NCBI GenBank assembly: GCA_030834895.1 | Contig: JAUQXA010000010.1 | Span: forward strand, 186,001-250,000 | Length of the DNA stretch: 64,000 bases | Source of the DNA: Anaerolineales bacterium | GTDB lineage: Bacteria; Chloroflexota; Anaerolineae; Anaerolineales; Villigracilaceae | Direction of reading: 5' to 3' | Shown here: one piece after another, positions 54,081 to 61,216 of the stretch | Layout of the letters: the number at the start of each line of letters is the position of its first letter | Numbering within the stretch: position 1 is the first letter of the stretch | Made by a program: the position numbers and the translations under genes | The notes under the pieces: model-generated | Told to the model about the DNA's origin: nothing | Seen by the model: only the letters and a program-made list of their open reading frames with translations | Database searches by the model: none

Positions 54081-54329
54081 ATGTTGTACAAAATTGGTAA
54101 AAATAAAGGCTACGATATTAACGGGAATTTATGGAATGGCGATACCCTGGCACAGAAACCGCCAATAACTATAAATTCTTCAAAGGAATTTTGGTGTATA
54201 GTGTGCAAGGATGTTAGGCCGTTGACTGTTGCAGGCGGCATGATTGGCAGTGTAGAGATTGGAGGCTACATGTGCAAAGCCCATGAAATCACGCTAAAAA
54301 ATCATCTGGTTTGGCTTCAAAAATCTTGA
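54081..54329 (+). CDS. passenger protein, putative small zinc-binding protein
   Basis: 82 residues, no family recognised. CIVC (39-42) and C...H (YMCKAHE near 69-74) could ligate zinc. Start ATG 54081 has GAGAGG eight bases upstream inside a hairpin. The 3' end overlaps the convergent ORF 54289-54609 by 41 bases. AT-rich like the rest of the element. Confidence 0.55.
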   Translation: MLYKIGKNKGYDINGNLWNGDTLAQKPPITINSSKEFWCIVCKDVRPLTVAGGMIGSVEIGGYMCKAHEITLKNHLVWLQKS

Positions 54330-54609
54330 CTATATTAATCGGTTGAATACCTTTGAAGTCAACCCTAAATTCTTCTGGCTCATGTGTATAGTTTACGTTC
54401 CTAATATGAACCTTTCCATTCACAAAGTAATATTTTCCATCCAAAAGTATAGGCCCTTCATAAACAGATTCCTTTGAAGCTGGCCCAACGATTGGAAAGT
54501 AACGTATATTTGTTGGGTCAGGGTCAACAAATATATATCCGGTCCAGTTTAGACCGTCGCTTTCGACTATGACATGTGCCAAACCTTCAATTCCATTTAA
54601 GATCGCCAT
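54289..54609 (-). CDS. passenger protein, unknown function
   Basis: 106 residues. ATG 54609 is preceded by GGAGGGTAA, a good Shine-Dalgarno, so a real gene is likely. The sequence is beta-rich (GYIFVDPDPTNIRYFPIVG, GKYYFVNGKVHIRNVNYTH), with no signal or helix. It may be the partner of the opposite-strand acidic ORF upstream at 54696-54962. Family not recognised. Confidence 0.55.
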   Translation of the reverse strand: MAILNGIEGLAHVIVESDGLNWTGYIFVDPDPTNIRYFPIVGPASKESVYEGPILLDGKYYFVNGKVHIRNVNYTHEPEEFRVDFKGIQPINIVKIFEAKPDDFLA

Positions 54610-54695
54610 TTACCCTCCGACATTAAGGATGAAGCCGTGATAAAACAAGAAATCAACCTGGCAAAAAATTTGCGTTTGACAAATTAAATCTTTAT

Positions 54696-54962
54696 TTATT
54701 CATCATCCGATGAATTTTCATTAGAACTTGAAGAATCAGTTGTAGATTTAACCTTTGAAATTAGTTCTGTTGCTTTCTTTGTGGCTTCGCTGAAAATTTG
54801 GTGTGATCCTTCTATTTTTTTCATTTTTTCACTACTTTGTACGAGCAGTTGAGCATCAGATATTTCTTTTTTATTCTCTTGCTTGTTGGTGTCGTTATCG
54901 GTATCGTTGTTAGTATTTTGATTTCCCTGATTTGCTTCTGTTTTTTCTTCGTCTGGTGTCAT
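54696..54962 (-). CDS. passenger protein, acidic low-complexity
   Basis: 88 residues, start ATG 54962 preceded by AGAGGACAAA. Both ends are disordered and rich in Asn, Asp, Glu and Ser (NQNTNNDTDNDTNKQ at the front, DSSSSNENSSDDE at the end); the middle (DAQLLVQSSEKMKKIEGSHQ) could be helical. It is divergent from the membrane-protein ORF with only 30 bases between starts. The charge and composition make a nucleic-acid mimic or chaperone-type guess possible, but nothing is proven. Confidence 0.5.
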   Translation of the reverse strand: MTPDEEKTEANQGNQNTNNDTDNDTNKQENKKEISDAQLLVQSSEKMKKIEGSHQIFSEATKKATELISKVKSTTDSSSSNENSSDDE

Positions 54963-54992
54963 TTTGTCCTCTACTTGAAAGGAAATAATATT

Positions 54993-55487
54993 ATGGATAA
55001 TACAAATTTTGGTTTATCAACAATGTTTGATGAAGCACAAAAACAACTTGGCAGGCAATTCAAAGGTTCTGCCGTGTTAAGAGATCACGCAAAGACAATA
55101 ATTGGTGTATCTAGTGTTGTTGTGTCTTTTTTTGCGACGTTCAAGATTTTCGACAATGCTGCAATCAAGTCTAATATTCTTTTTGTATCTTTGTTTTTTC
55201 TCATTGCATTAGTATATGGAATACTAATGATTTTAGCCATAAGAGCCGCAACCCCATTCTCTCTCGAAGGCCCAATTAACCCAAAATTAGAAGTTTATTC
55301 TGAGGTTTATGCAGATAAGGACGAAAGGACAATTCTTGCAAATCAAGTAAATTTATACTTAAACGCAATTCATGAAAACGAAAAGGTTATAAAAGAGCAA
55401 AGTAGATTATCAAACATTGTTGACTACTTGCTTGGCATAGTGGTTATTTTAATTATTATTTCAACAATACTTTCTGTGGTTTTATAA
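54993..55487 (+). CDS. passenger membrane protein, three-helix architecture
   Basis: 164 residues from ATG 54993 (AAGGAAA upstream; an upstream Met would run through the antisense gene). Helices at about 36-54, 61-84 and 143-163 with a 55-residue helical soluble middle and the N-terminal 35 residues cytoplasmic. Two helices, a charged helix and a third helix is the layout of small phage-defence membrane effectors (SLATT/Pycsar-TM types), but I find no signature of either, so this is only a layout resemblance. Confidence 0.55.
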   Translation: MDNTNFGLSTMFDEAQKQLGRQFKGSAVLRDHAKTIIGVSSVVVSFFATFKIFDNAAIKSNILFVSLFFLIALVYGILMILAIRAATPFSLEGPINPKLEVYSEVYADKDERTILANQVNLYLNAIHENEKVIKEQSRLSNIVDYLLGIVVILIIISTILSVVL

Positions 55488-55507
55488 AATCCAATAGGTT
55501 AAAAACT

Positions 55508-55651
55508 ATGAAACAAAAAAAGCAAAAACCGACCAAACGCACTAACAAATACCAGAAACCGCTTTCCCTTCACGGAATGCCAGAGATTGAAGTAGTGAAA
55601 GAATTACTCAAATCTCCGCCCATGCCAAAAAGCCAGACAAAAGAAAAGTAG
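55508..55651 (+). CDS. tiny basic passenger protein, 47 aa
   Basis: ATG 55508 to TAG 55651, 47 residues starting MKQKKQKPTKRTNKYQ, then KPLSLHGMPEIEVVKELLKS and a PMPKSQTKEK tail. The K/R-rich head and the KPLSLHG-x-x-x-E-x-V-K-x-L block resemble a small-protein type recurring in bacterial genomes, not formally named here. AGG eight bases upstream is weak. It is the last ORF before the element terminator. Confidence 0.5.
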   Translation: MKQKKQKPTKRTNKYQKPLSLHGMPEIEVVKELLKSPPMPKSQTKEK

Positions 55652-55684
55652 ACTCTAGGCGGTTTTTATATGTCTAGAGTCTAC
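55648..55684. terminator. hairpin before the right end of the transposon
   Basis: GTAGACTCTAG (55648-55658) pairs with CTAGAGTCTAC (55674-55684), overlapping the stop of the last passenger. It insulates cargo from readout of the right end. Confidence 0.65.
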
Positions 55685-55695
55685 TTCCAAGCCAC

Positions 55696-55719
55696 TTGTT
55701 TGTCAAGTATATAGTTACC
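55696..55719 (-). repeat. right terminal inverted repeat
   Basis: Complement reads GGTAACTATATACTTGACAAACAA, one mismatch to the left end (T/C at position 6). Confidence 0.92.
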
Positions 55720-55727
55720 AGCTTTTA
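55720..55727. repeat. 8-bp target-site duplication, right copy
   Basis: AGCTTTTA; equal to 52984-52991. It also forms codons 9-11 of the interrupted gene. Confidence 0.95.
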
Positions 55728-55752
55728 AATAGTGCCAACCATGACTTGCCAT
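55720..55752 (-). pseudogene. interrupted membrane protein, 5' part (first 11 codons)
   Basis: ATG 55752 then MASHGWHYLKA, with the last codons lying in the target duplication. Joining to 52983 downward gives KALQDATR in frame with no stop, restoring 116 codons. A TATAAT-like box (complement of 55775-55780) stands 23 bases ahead. Confidence 0.82.
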
Positions 55753-55782
55753 TTTTTTTGTTTTTTTACAAAGGATTATATT

Positions 55783-55816
55783 GTACGCCGCACCTTTGAA
55801 CTCTGGTGCGGCGTAC
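55783..55816. repeat. 12-bp inverted repeat upstream of the interrupted gene
   Basis: GTACGCCGCACC / GGTGCGGCGTAC with 10-base loop, between the SPFH gene end (55836) and the TATAAT of the interrupted gene. No T run, so more likely structural/operator than a terminator. Confidence 0.6.
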
Positions 55817-55835
55817 TGGTTTTCTAATTTACTTA

Positions 55836-56879
55836 CTAACTATTCATAAAGCTTTCAAGGTTATCCTTGCTGATGCGGAATGCCTTGCCGACCTTCTTCG
55901 CCTTCAGGCTGCCATCCTTGATAGCTGCCAGAATGTCATCCTCGGTTACCTTCATGAACTGAGCCGCTTCGGCGGGGGTCATGATGTCGGGAATCTTCGC
56001 GCCAGCGGCAGGAGCGCCGCCAGCGGCGGTGTTTTGCATTCCGCCTTGCAAAGCCTGTCCCATTAGGTTGCCGATACCCATGCCTGCACCGATTCCAGCC
56101 GTCAGACCGGCACCGCCGCTTTGGTTCTGGGCCGCATCGCGCATCGCATCCGCCGCTTGCAATTGGGTGTAGGTCGCCATGTCGAGCATGCCCATATCGC
56201 GTAGTTCCTGTGCGGACTTTTCGGAGGGCTTGAGGTTGCCGATGTAGAAGGTCTTGAGCGTCAGACCGATGGCTTCGAAATCTTCCTTCGCCTTCACGCG
56301 GACAGATGCGCCGATTTCCTCGGTCAGCCCGATCATCTCAGGCACGGAATTCTTTGCGCCCGTCTCGCCGAGAACATCCTGCAATTTCGAGAGCAGCATC
56401 GTGCGCAGGCGTTCTTCGATGTCGGCGGTCTTGTATGCACCTTGCGCGCCTACGATCTGAGTTACGAATTGCTGCGGGTCCTTCACCTGGAAGGAGTACG
56501 TGCCGAAGCCCTGCAGCAAAGCCACGCCGAGTCCCATGCCGGGGTTGCGGACGATGATCGGCTGCGGCGTGCCCCACTTCTTGTTGGCGAATTCCTTCCG
56601 CGAGACGAAGTACACTTCCGCCGGGAAAGGGGTGCGGTCGTTGAACGCCTTGCCGATCCAGTCGATCAGCATCGGGATGTTGGCGGTTGCGATGGTGTGG
56701 CGTCCGGGCTTGAACACATCCAGCGCGTTGCCGTCGCGGAAGAACACCGCGCTCTGGCTTTCGCGGACGATCACCTGCGAGCCGATACGGAAATCACCAA
56801 TGCCTTCTTCGGGGAAACGATGAACGATCTCGTCGTTCATTTCACTTGCGTATTCAATGACATCGAAAATTCTGGCCAT
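55836..56879 (-). CDS. SPFH-domain protein with excisionase-type HTH tail
   Basis: 347 residues. SPFH/YdjI-like core: an N-terminal strand pattern (FRIGSQVIVRESQSAVFFRD, ALDVFKPGRHTIATANIPML), MLLSKLQDVLG, then a Gly/Ala-rich linker (about 250-290) and a C-terminal HTH_17-type domain (MTPAEAAQFMKVTEDDILA then IKDGSLKAKKVGKAFRISKD, about 300-345). Relatives end in zinc-ribbon or GYF domains; the excisionase-like module here is a domain swap. It may direct the SPFH oligomer to a DNA or peptide target. ATG has GGAGAG upstream. Confidence 0.85.
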   Translation of the reverse strand: MARIFDVIEYASEMNDEIVHRFPEEGIGDFRIGSQVIVRESQSAVFFRDGNALDVFKPGRHTIATANIPMLIDWIGKAFNDRTPFPAEVYFVSRKEFANKKWGTPQPIIVRNPGMGLGVALLQGFGTYSFQVKDPQQFVTQIVGAQGAYKTADIEERLRTMLLSKLQDVLGETGAKNSVPEMIGLTEEIGASVRVKAKEDFEAIGLTLKTFYIGNLKPSEKSAQELRDMGMLDMATYTQLQAADAMRDAAQNQSGGAGLTAGIGAGMGIGNLMGQALQGGMQNTAAGGAPAAGAKIPDIMTPAEAAQFMKVTEDDILAAIKDGSLKAKKVGKAFRISKDNLESFMNS

Positions 56880-56910
56880 TTTTTCTCTCCTTTTTTATAA
56901 GCGCATTCAA

Positions 56911-56939
56911 ATTATAGTCGAATGAACTTTCCGGTACAA
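56911..56939 (-). promoter_or_regulatory. promoter of the SPFH gene
   Basis: TTGTAC (complement of 56934-56939), 17-bp spacer, TATAAT (complement of 56911-56916). Confidence 0.7.
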
Positions 56940-57009
56940 GAACCGTTTTTCTTATCTTTCTACGACTTTCACTCTCAAACGTTTCACAGCGCGGACAACT
57001 GATCGCTGC

Positions 57010-57825
57010 TCATGAGCGACTGATGACTGCCTCTCCGGCCTTCATTTGCTTCCCTGTCCCTTTGTCGCGGATCATCAACACCTCCGCCATGATGCTGACC
57101 GCGATTTCCTCCGGGGTTTCAGCGTGCAATTCCAGCCCGATTGGCGAGTGGACTTTGGTAAGTTTTTCTTCGGAGACGCCTTGTGCCTTCAAACCTTTCA
57201 CCGTGCTTGCCCACCTGCGCTTCGACCCAATGACGCCGATGTAGGCGGCAGGCAGATCGAGCAGCGGAGCGAGTCCATCCACATCCACGTTTGACCCTCT
57301 CGTGGTCAGGATCAGGAATGTGCGCCTGTCGAACTTGATATGATTGGGCAGTTCGCTCATCCGCACAGGATAATAGGCATCCGCTTCGGGTGTGGTTTCA
57401 GGATTGCACAACTCAGCCCGGTCGTCGCTGACTATCACACGGAATCCCAGCCATTTTGCCAGGTGGACAATCGCCCTGCCCACGTGTCCCGCGCCGATGA
57501 TGACCACCAGCGGGTCGGGGAGAATCGGTTCCACAAATACCTCCACTTGACCTCCGCACACGCCAGGGTCGCCGCGCGAAGGATCAACCATGTTGTAATG
57601 TAAAAGACGAGACTGACCTTCAGCGATGGCCATCCATGCCTCGTCGATGACGCGATGCTCTAGATCACCGCCGCCCACCGTACCGATAAAATGTCCATCA
57701 GGGTAGACCAGCATCTTGCTGCCCACGTGTCTCGGCGTGGAGCCTTCGCTTTTGACCACCGTGCATAGTGCGGCAGAGCCATGAGTTTTTTCAAGTTCAA
57801 CAAGAGATTGATAAATTGAATTCAT
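57010..57825 (-). CDS. xdhC: XdhC/CoxI-family molybdenum-enzyme chaperone
   Basis: 271 residues. N-terminal XdhC domain (GSAALCTVVKSEGSTPRHVG, GTVGGGDLEHRVIDEA, GVCGGQVEVFVE) and C-terminal Rossmann domain (VVIIGAGHVGRAIVHLAKWLG, VSDDRAELCNPE, IGVIGSKRRW). It binds molybdenum cofactor and sulfurates it for xanthine-dehydrogenase-type enzymes. The Rossmann half and the catalytic hydroxylase subunit 4.7 kb away support a molybdenum hydroxylase function. Confidence 0.94.
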   Translation of the reverse strand: MNSIYQSLVELEKTHGSAALCTVVKSEGSTPRHVGSKMLVYPDGHFIGTVGGGDLEHRVIDEAWMAIAEGQSRLLHYNMVDPSRGDPGVCGGQVEVFVEPILPDPLVVIIGAGHVGRAIVHLAKWLGFRVIVSDDRAELCNPETTPEADAYYPVRMSELPNHIKFDRRTFLILTTRGSNVDVDGLAPLLDLPAAYIGVIGSKRRWASTVKGLKAQGVSEEKLTKVHSPIGLELHAETPEEIAVSIMAEVLMIRDKGTGKQMKAGEAVISRS

Positions 57826-57870
57826 GCTTTATTCAGGTTTGATAAGGGTTTGGCATCCTTTCCCAAAGGA

Positions 57871-58203
57871 TCAATCCAGGTTTTTTGCCTGCACATGCTC
57901 GCGGATTGCCTCGACCAAAGTATGAACATATTCCATGCCCTTTTTCGATGGGCTTTTTTCATAATGTTTCCAGCGGCGCGACTCGAAAAAGAGGCAGGTG
58001 CGCAAATCAGTCAGGGATTGTGTAAATTCCTTATTCTCGCGATAAAACCTGACACCTTCCTTGGCAACTTCGCGGCATTTTCTAAAGGAGCCCCAATGTC
58101 TGTAACCATTAAAAGTCAGCGCAAAAGGTTCGATCTTTTTCCAGCTTGCATTTCGACCGGGAATGTCGTTTTCGATCAATTGGGAATTGGGGATTCTGTC
58201 CAT
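57871..58203 (-). CDS. conserved hypothetical protein (FALTFNGYRHWGSF type)
   Basis: 110 residues. PGRNASWKKIEPFALTFNGY, HWGSFRKCREVA and TDLRTCLFFESRRWKHY form a pattern I have seen in bacterial small proteins without known function. It follows the HepT-like gene by 24 bases on the same strand and shares its orientation. No membrane segment or metal motif. Whether it accompanies HepT functionally is open. Confidence 0.6.
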   Translation of the reverse strand: MDRIPNSQLIENDIPGRNASWKKIEPFALTFNGYRHWGSFRKCREVAKEGVRFYRENKEFTQSLTDLRTCLFFESRRWKHYEKSPSKKGMEYVHTLVEAIREHVQAKNLD

Positions 58204-58227
58204 ATTTTTTCTTTGGGTAAATTGGGG

Positions 58228-58626
58228 TTATAAAAGTTTCTTGATGGCTTGTTTGTGGAGCGGCAGGTCGTCCTGTACGGCGTTCCAAACCTTGACAAAG
58301 TCAATGTTGAAACTTTCAGGGATGATCTTTTTTCGAATGTCTGCAATACCCGCCCAGGGCAATTTGGGATGTTCGTTCCGAAATTTAACGGAAACGCAGC
58401 TGGCGGCTTCCCCGATGAGTTCGATCTGGCGTACAACAGCATCCTGTACCATCGTGCGGGATAGGAATTCGCTTTCAGACATCCCCCTGGTGTAATGTTC
58501 TATCTGCTCCAAAGCGGCAAGGATGTGGTTTAAATGGACAACGTCATCGCTCAATTGGACTCCTTTGTCCTGGGTGACTTTATCTTTGGTATTGGTTTCG
58601 CGGTCTGACTTCGCGCGCATTGTCAT
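58228..58626 (-). CDS. HepT-like (DUF86) protein with destroyed HEPN catalytic motif
   Basis: 132 residues. HepT pattern: VVHLNHILAALEQIEHYTRG, DAVVRQIELIGEAASCVS and PWAGIADIRKKIIPESFNID. At the HEPN R-x4-H position (98-103) the sequence is RKKIIP, whereas active HepT has RN-x3-H; R98 is kept, N and H are replaced by K99 and P103. No MntA antitoxin is upstream. It is full length without stops, so an inactive or repurposed HEPN is more likely than a fresh pseudogene. A 20-residue charged N-terminal extension is unusual. Confidence 0.8.
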   Translation of the reverse strand: MTMRAKSDRETNTKDKVTQDKGVQLSDDVVHLNHILAALEQIEHYTRGMSESEFLSRTMVQDAVVRQIELIGEAASCVSVKFRNEHPKLPWAGIADIRKKIIPESFNIDFVKVWNAVQDDLPLHKQAIKKLL

Positions 58627-58749
58627 ACACCCATTTTACCGTAATAACCGCATTGTGAGACCAGTTGGCCGTCATGGACTCAGAATCTGATCTTGCTAAA
58701 TCGCAGTTCACGGTACTTTGCATACAAATCCTCTCAAATTGAGAGTTTT

Positions 58750-61134
58750 GTGCTAAAGTTGGGGAAATTTTTTACAGGAAAAAAGGCATTGCAACAATCA
58801 ACTTCACACAAACCAGCCAGCGGCAAGACATCCATCATCCTCGTCTCCATCTTGTTTTTTCTTTCCGGTGTGGCGGGGCTCATCTACCAGACGGTTTGGG
58901 TGCGCCTGCTGGAACTTTATTTTGGCGTCACGTTGACCGCATCCACCCTGATTGTCGCCGCCTACATGGCCGGGTTGGGACTTGGCTCCATGCTTGGTGG
59001 GCGCATCGCGTCAAGAAGCAAAAATACCGTTCTATTGTACGGGTTGATCGAAGCAGGCATTGGCGTCTTTGGTATTTTCAGTCCGACCCTTATCAACTGG
59101 ATCGGGCAGAACACAGCGGGAAGTCCCTACGTTTTGGTTTTCGTCCTTAGCTTCGCGTTGCTTCTCCTGCCGACCCTCCTGATGGGGATGACCCTGCCTT
59201 TGCTGACCCAGGCTTTCGTCACCCGCGTTGAAACTTCAGGGCATGTGATCGGCTTGCTCTATGGGATTAATACGCTGGGGGCGGCATTCGGCGCGTTGGT
59301 CTCCGGCTATGTCCTCATGGGCTGGTTCGGGTTCAGCGGGGCGCTGCTGGTCGCTGCTGTTTTGAATTTCCTGGTTGGCGTCAGTGCTGTCCTGTTTAGG
59401 ACCCGCTTCGAGATTCGTCCAGAGGCGAAATCGGCAAAGGTCTCGGCCCCGCCGCGCGAACTCTGGAATTACGAAGCGATTTTGTTCTCGGCGTTTTTGA
59501 CCGGCTTCATCGGCATGGGCTTCGAGATGCTCTGGTTTCGCCTGCTTGGAGTTTTCAACAAACACACCGCCTATGGATTTCCAAGCATCCTTTTCATCTT
59601 TCTGATTGCGCTGGCTTTGGGCGGCTGGTTCTGGGGCGGAAGGATCGACAATTCCCGCGACCCCGTCCGGTTGTTTTGGAAACTGCAAATTTCGGTTGGC
59701 ATCGTTACGGCATCGTCCTTTTTGCTGATGTGGGCGTTGATCAATTTGCCCCAGTTACAACCCTGGCTGAAGGAAACTTTCAATCGTTTTCAACAACCGC
59801 AGACACCCTTTGTCCGCATTGCCGAAGGACTCGTCCTCTCGAAACAGGCTTTCGTTCTTGGCCTGTTTGAATACTTCCTGCCGATTTTTCTCACAGTTTT
59901 GCCAGCGGGTTTGTTGATGGGAGGCGGACTGCCCTCGCTGGATCGGATTGCCATTGACCAGGTTTCGCATTCGGGCCGTCGCGTGGGCGACATTCACCTG
60001 GCGAACATTATTGGCTCGGTCTCGGGGACGTTGACAACCAGCTTCATCCTGCTTCCAGCCCTTGGCAGTGAGCTGACGCTGAAAATTTTGTCCGCCCTTA
60101 CTTTGTCGTTTCTGGCTATCTACCTGCTAACGCAAAGAAAGCTTTTGCGACCGTCCATGGTTGCGTTGCCGGCTGTCCTCATCCTGTTGGTTATTCTACT
60201 GCCGGGCAGGGGAGAATTTTATACGCGGCTCTATCAAACTGCTGCCGGATTGAGCAATGTCGCCTTGCGTGAATCGGGAGATGGAATCCTGGCGATCACG
60301 TTTCGCGGCAACCAGACCGACCCGGCCGATTTGTGGATCGCTGGAATCAAAAACAGTTTCTTCCCCTCTGACGGCGAATACGAACGCTCCGCCCTGACCT
60401 GTGCCTCGGTTGCCCACCCCAAACGGATTCTTATCATCGGGCTGGGCGGCGGCAATACGGCCAACTTTATCACTTCATTGCCGGGCGTGGAGGAGGTGGT
60501 CATTGTGGAACTCATGGAGGAACTTGGCGCATTTTTGAATGAATATGTTCCCGTGGCGCAGTCCGCGTTAAATCATCCCGCTGTCAACTATATTGTGGAC
60601 GACGGCCGCCGTTACCTGTATGCCAATCCCGGTGAGAAATTTGACATGATTTTTATCGACCCGTTGTGGAGTTTCACCGCCGGGCATAATAACCTGTACT
60701 CGCAGGAGGCGGTGCGACTGTATCAAAGCCATCTTTCAGAGAACGGTGTCTTTTGCGCTTGGGTCAATGAGACCCACTTCATTCCCAAAACCGTGGCAAC
60801 CGTTTTCCCTTACAGCGATTTATTCGATAACTATCTGGTCAACAGCAACCAGGCTCTTGAATACGATACGGATTATATGAACCAGACCTACACCTATTAC
60901 ATCGAGACCCAATCCGTATTTCTGGATTCCACTGCGGCGGAGACAATGAATCCGCAGACGATATTGAAAAACTTGAAACAAAATCATGCGAAGATACTCC
61001 AATCCGGAGAGGGCATCCCTGCCCTGACCGATTTGACCCCTTGGCTGGAATATTATTATGCCTGTCCGCCGCGCTTCATTCGAAGCCTTCACGCGCAGCA
61101 ATTGAGGTATTGCTACAGTCAGAATATTCGCTGA
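58750..61134 (+). CDS. spermidine-synthase-like protein with MFS-like membrane half
   Basis: 794 residues from GTG 58750, preferred for its GAGAG Shine-Dalgarno at five bases; a TTG at 58693 is the alternative. Residues about 35-490 form a polytopic membrane domain (SVLFFLSGVAGLIYQTVWVR type helix first) with several duplicated-looking blocks; about 540-790 is a spermidine synthase/SAM methyltransferase-like domain: ILIIGLGGGNTANFI, VIVELMEELG, YIVDDGRRYLY, MIFIDPLWSF. Such fusions are common in bacteria but their substrate is unknown; canonical putrescine-binding residues are not checked. It ends at the convergent terminator. Confidence 0.88.
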   Translation: MLKLGKFFTGKKALQQSTSHKPASGKTSIILVSILFFLSGVAGLIYQTVWVRLLELYFGVTLTASTLIVAAYMAGLGLGSMLGGRIASRSKNTVLLYGLIEAGIGVFGIFSPTLINWIGQNTAGSPYVLVFVLSFALLLLPTLLMGMTLPLLTQAFVTRVETSGHVIGLLYGINTLGAAFGALVSGYVLMGWFGFSGALLVAAVLNFLVGVSAVLFRTRFEIRPEAKSAKVSAPPRELWNYEAILFSAFLTGFIGMGFEMLWFRLLGVFNKHTAYGFPSILFIFLIALALGGWFWGGRIDNSRDPVRLFWKLQISVGIVTASSFLLMWALINLPQLQPWLKETFNRFQQPQTPFVRIAEGLVLSKQAFVLGLFEYFLPIFLTVLPAGLLMGGGLPSLDRIAIDQVSHSGRRVGDIHLANIIGSVSGTLTTSFILLPALGSELTLKILSALTLSFLAIYLLTQRKLLRPSMVALPAVLILLVILLPGRGEFYTRLYQTAAGLSNVALRESGDGILAITFRGNQTDPADLWIAGIKNSFFPSDGEYERSALTCASVAHPKRILIIGLGGGNTANFITSLPGVEEVVIVELMEELGAFLNEYVPVAQSALNHPAVNYIVDDGRRYLYANPGEKFDMIFIDPLWSFTAGHNNLYSQEAVRLYQSHLSENGVFCAWVNETHFIPKTVATVFPYSDLFDNYLVNSNQALEYDTDYMNQTYTYYIETQSVFLDSTAAETMNPQTILKNLKQNHAKILQSGEGIPALTDLTPWLEYYYACPPRFIRSLHAQQLRYCYSQNIR

Positions 61135-61142
61135 TGCGCAAT

Positions 61143-61160
61143 GCCCTTCGACTACGCTCA
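61143..61160. repeat. single arm of the CTTCGACTACGCTCAG repeat
   Basis: CCCTTCGACTACGCTCAGGAC matches the right arm of 12946-12985; the left arm is missing. Confidence 0.55.
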
Positions 61161-61177
61161 GGACGAATCGTTCTGTC

Positions 61178-61214
61178 AAGGAAAACGCCAGGTTCATGAC
61201 CCGGCGTTTTCCTT
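61178..61214. terminator. bidirectional terminator between convergent genes
   Basis: AAGGAAAACGCC / GGCGTTTTCCTT, arms 12 bp, separating the membrane spermidine-synthase-like gene (ends 61134) from the pyrophosphatase gene (ends 61217). Confidence 0.8.
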
Positions 61215-61216
61215 TT

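Larger units (their letters stand above)
52992..55719. mobile_element. IS1595-family transposon with passenger genes (2,728 bp)
   Basis: The element is flanked by 8-bp direct repeats AGCTTTTA and has 24-bp terminal inverted repeats (52992-53015 and 55696-55719, GGTAAYTATATACTTGACAAACAA on both strands, one mismatch). Eight-base duplications are known for the IS1595 family, which also includes passenger-carrying members. It holds an intact IS1595-type transposase and five small ORFs, all strongly AT-rich compared with the chromosome. It inserted into a membrane-protein gene that becomes intact when the element is removed, so the insertion is recent or at least well preserved. Confidence 0.92.

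Noticed and set aside
54837..54992. Upstream extension of the passenger membrane protein
   Set aside because: Runs antisense through the acidic ORF and adds only hydrophobic sequence; ATG 54993 has the better Shine-Dalgarno.
55783..55816. Inverted repeat as a terminator of the SPFH gene
   Set aside because: No T run follows on the minus strand; reported as a repeat.
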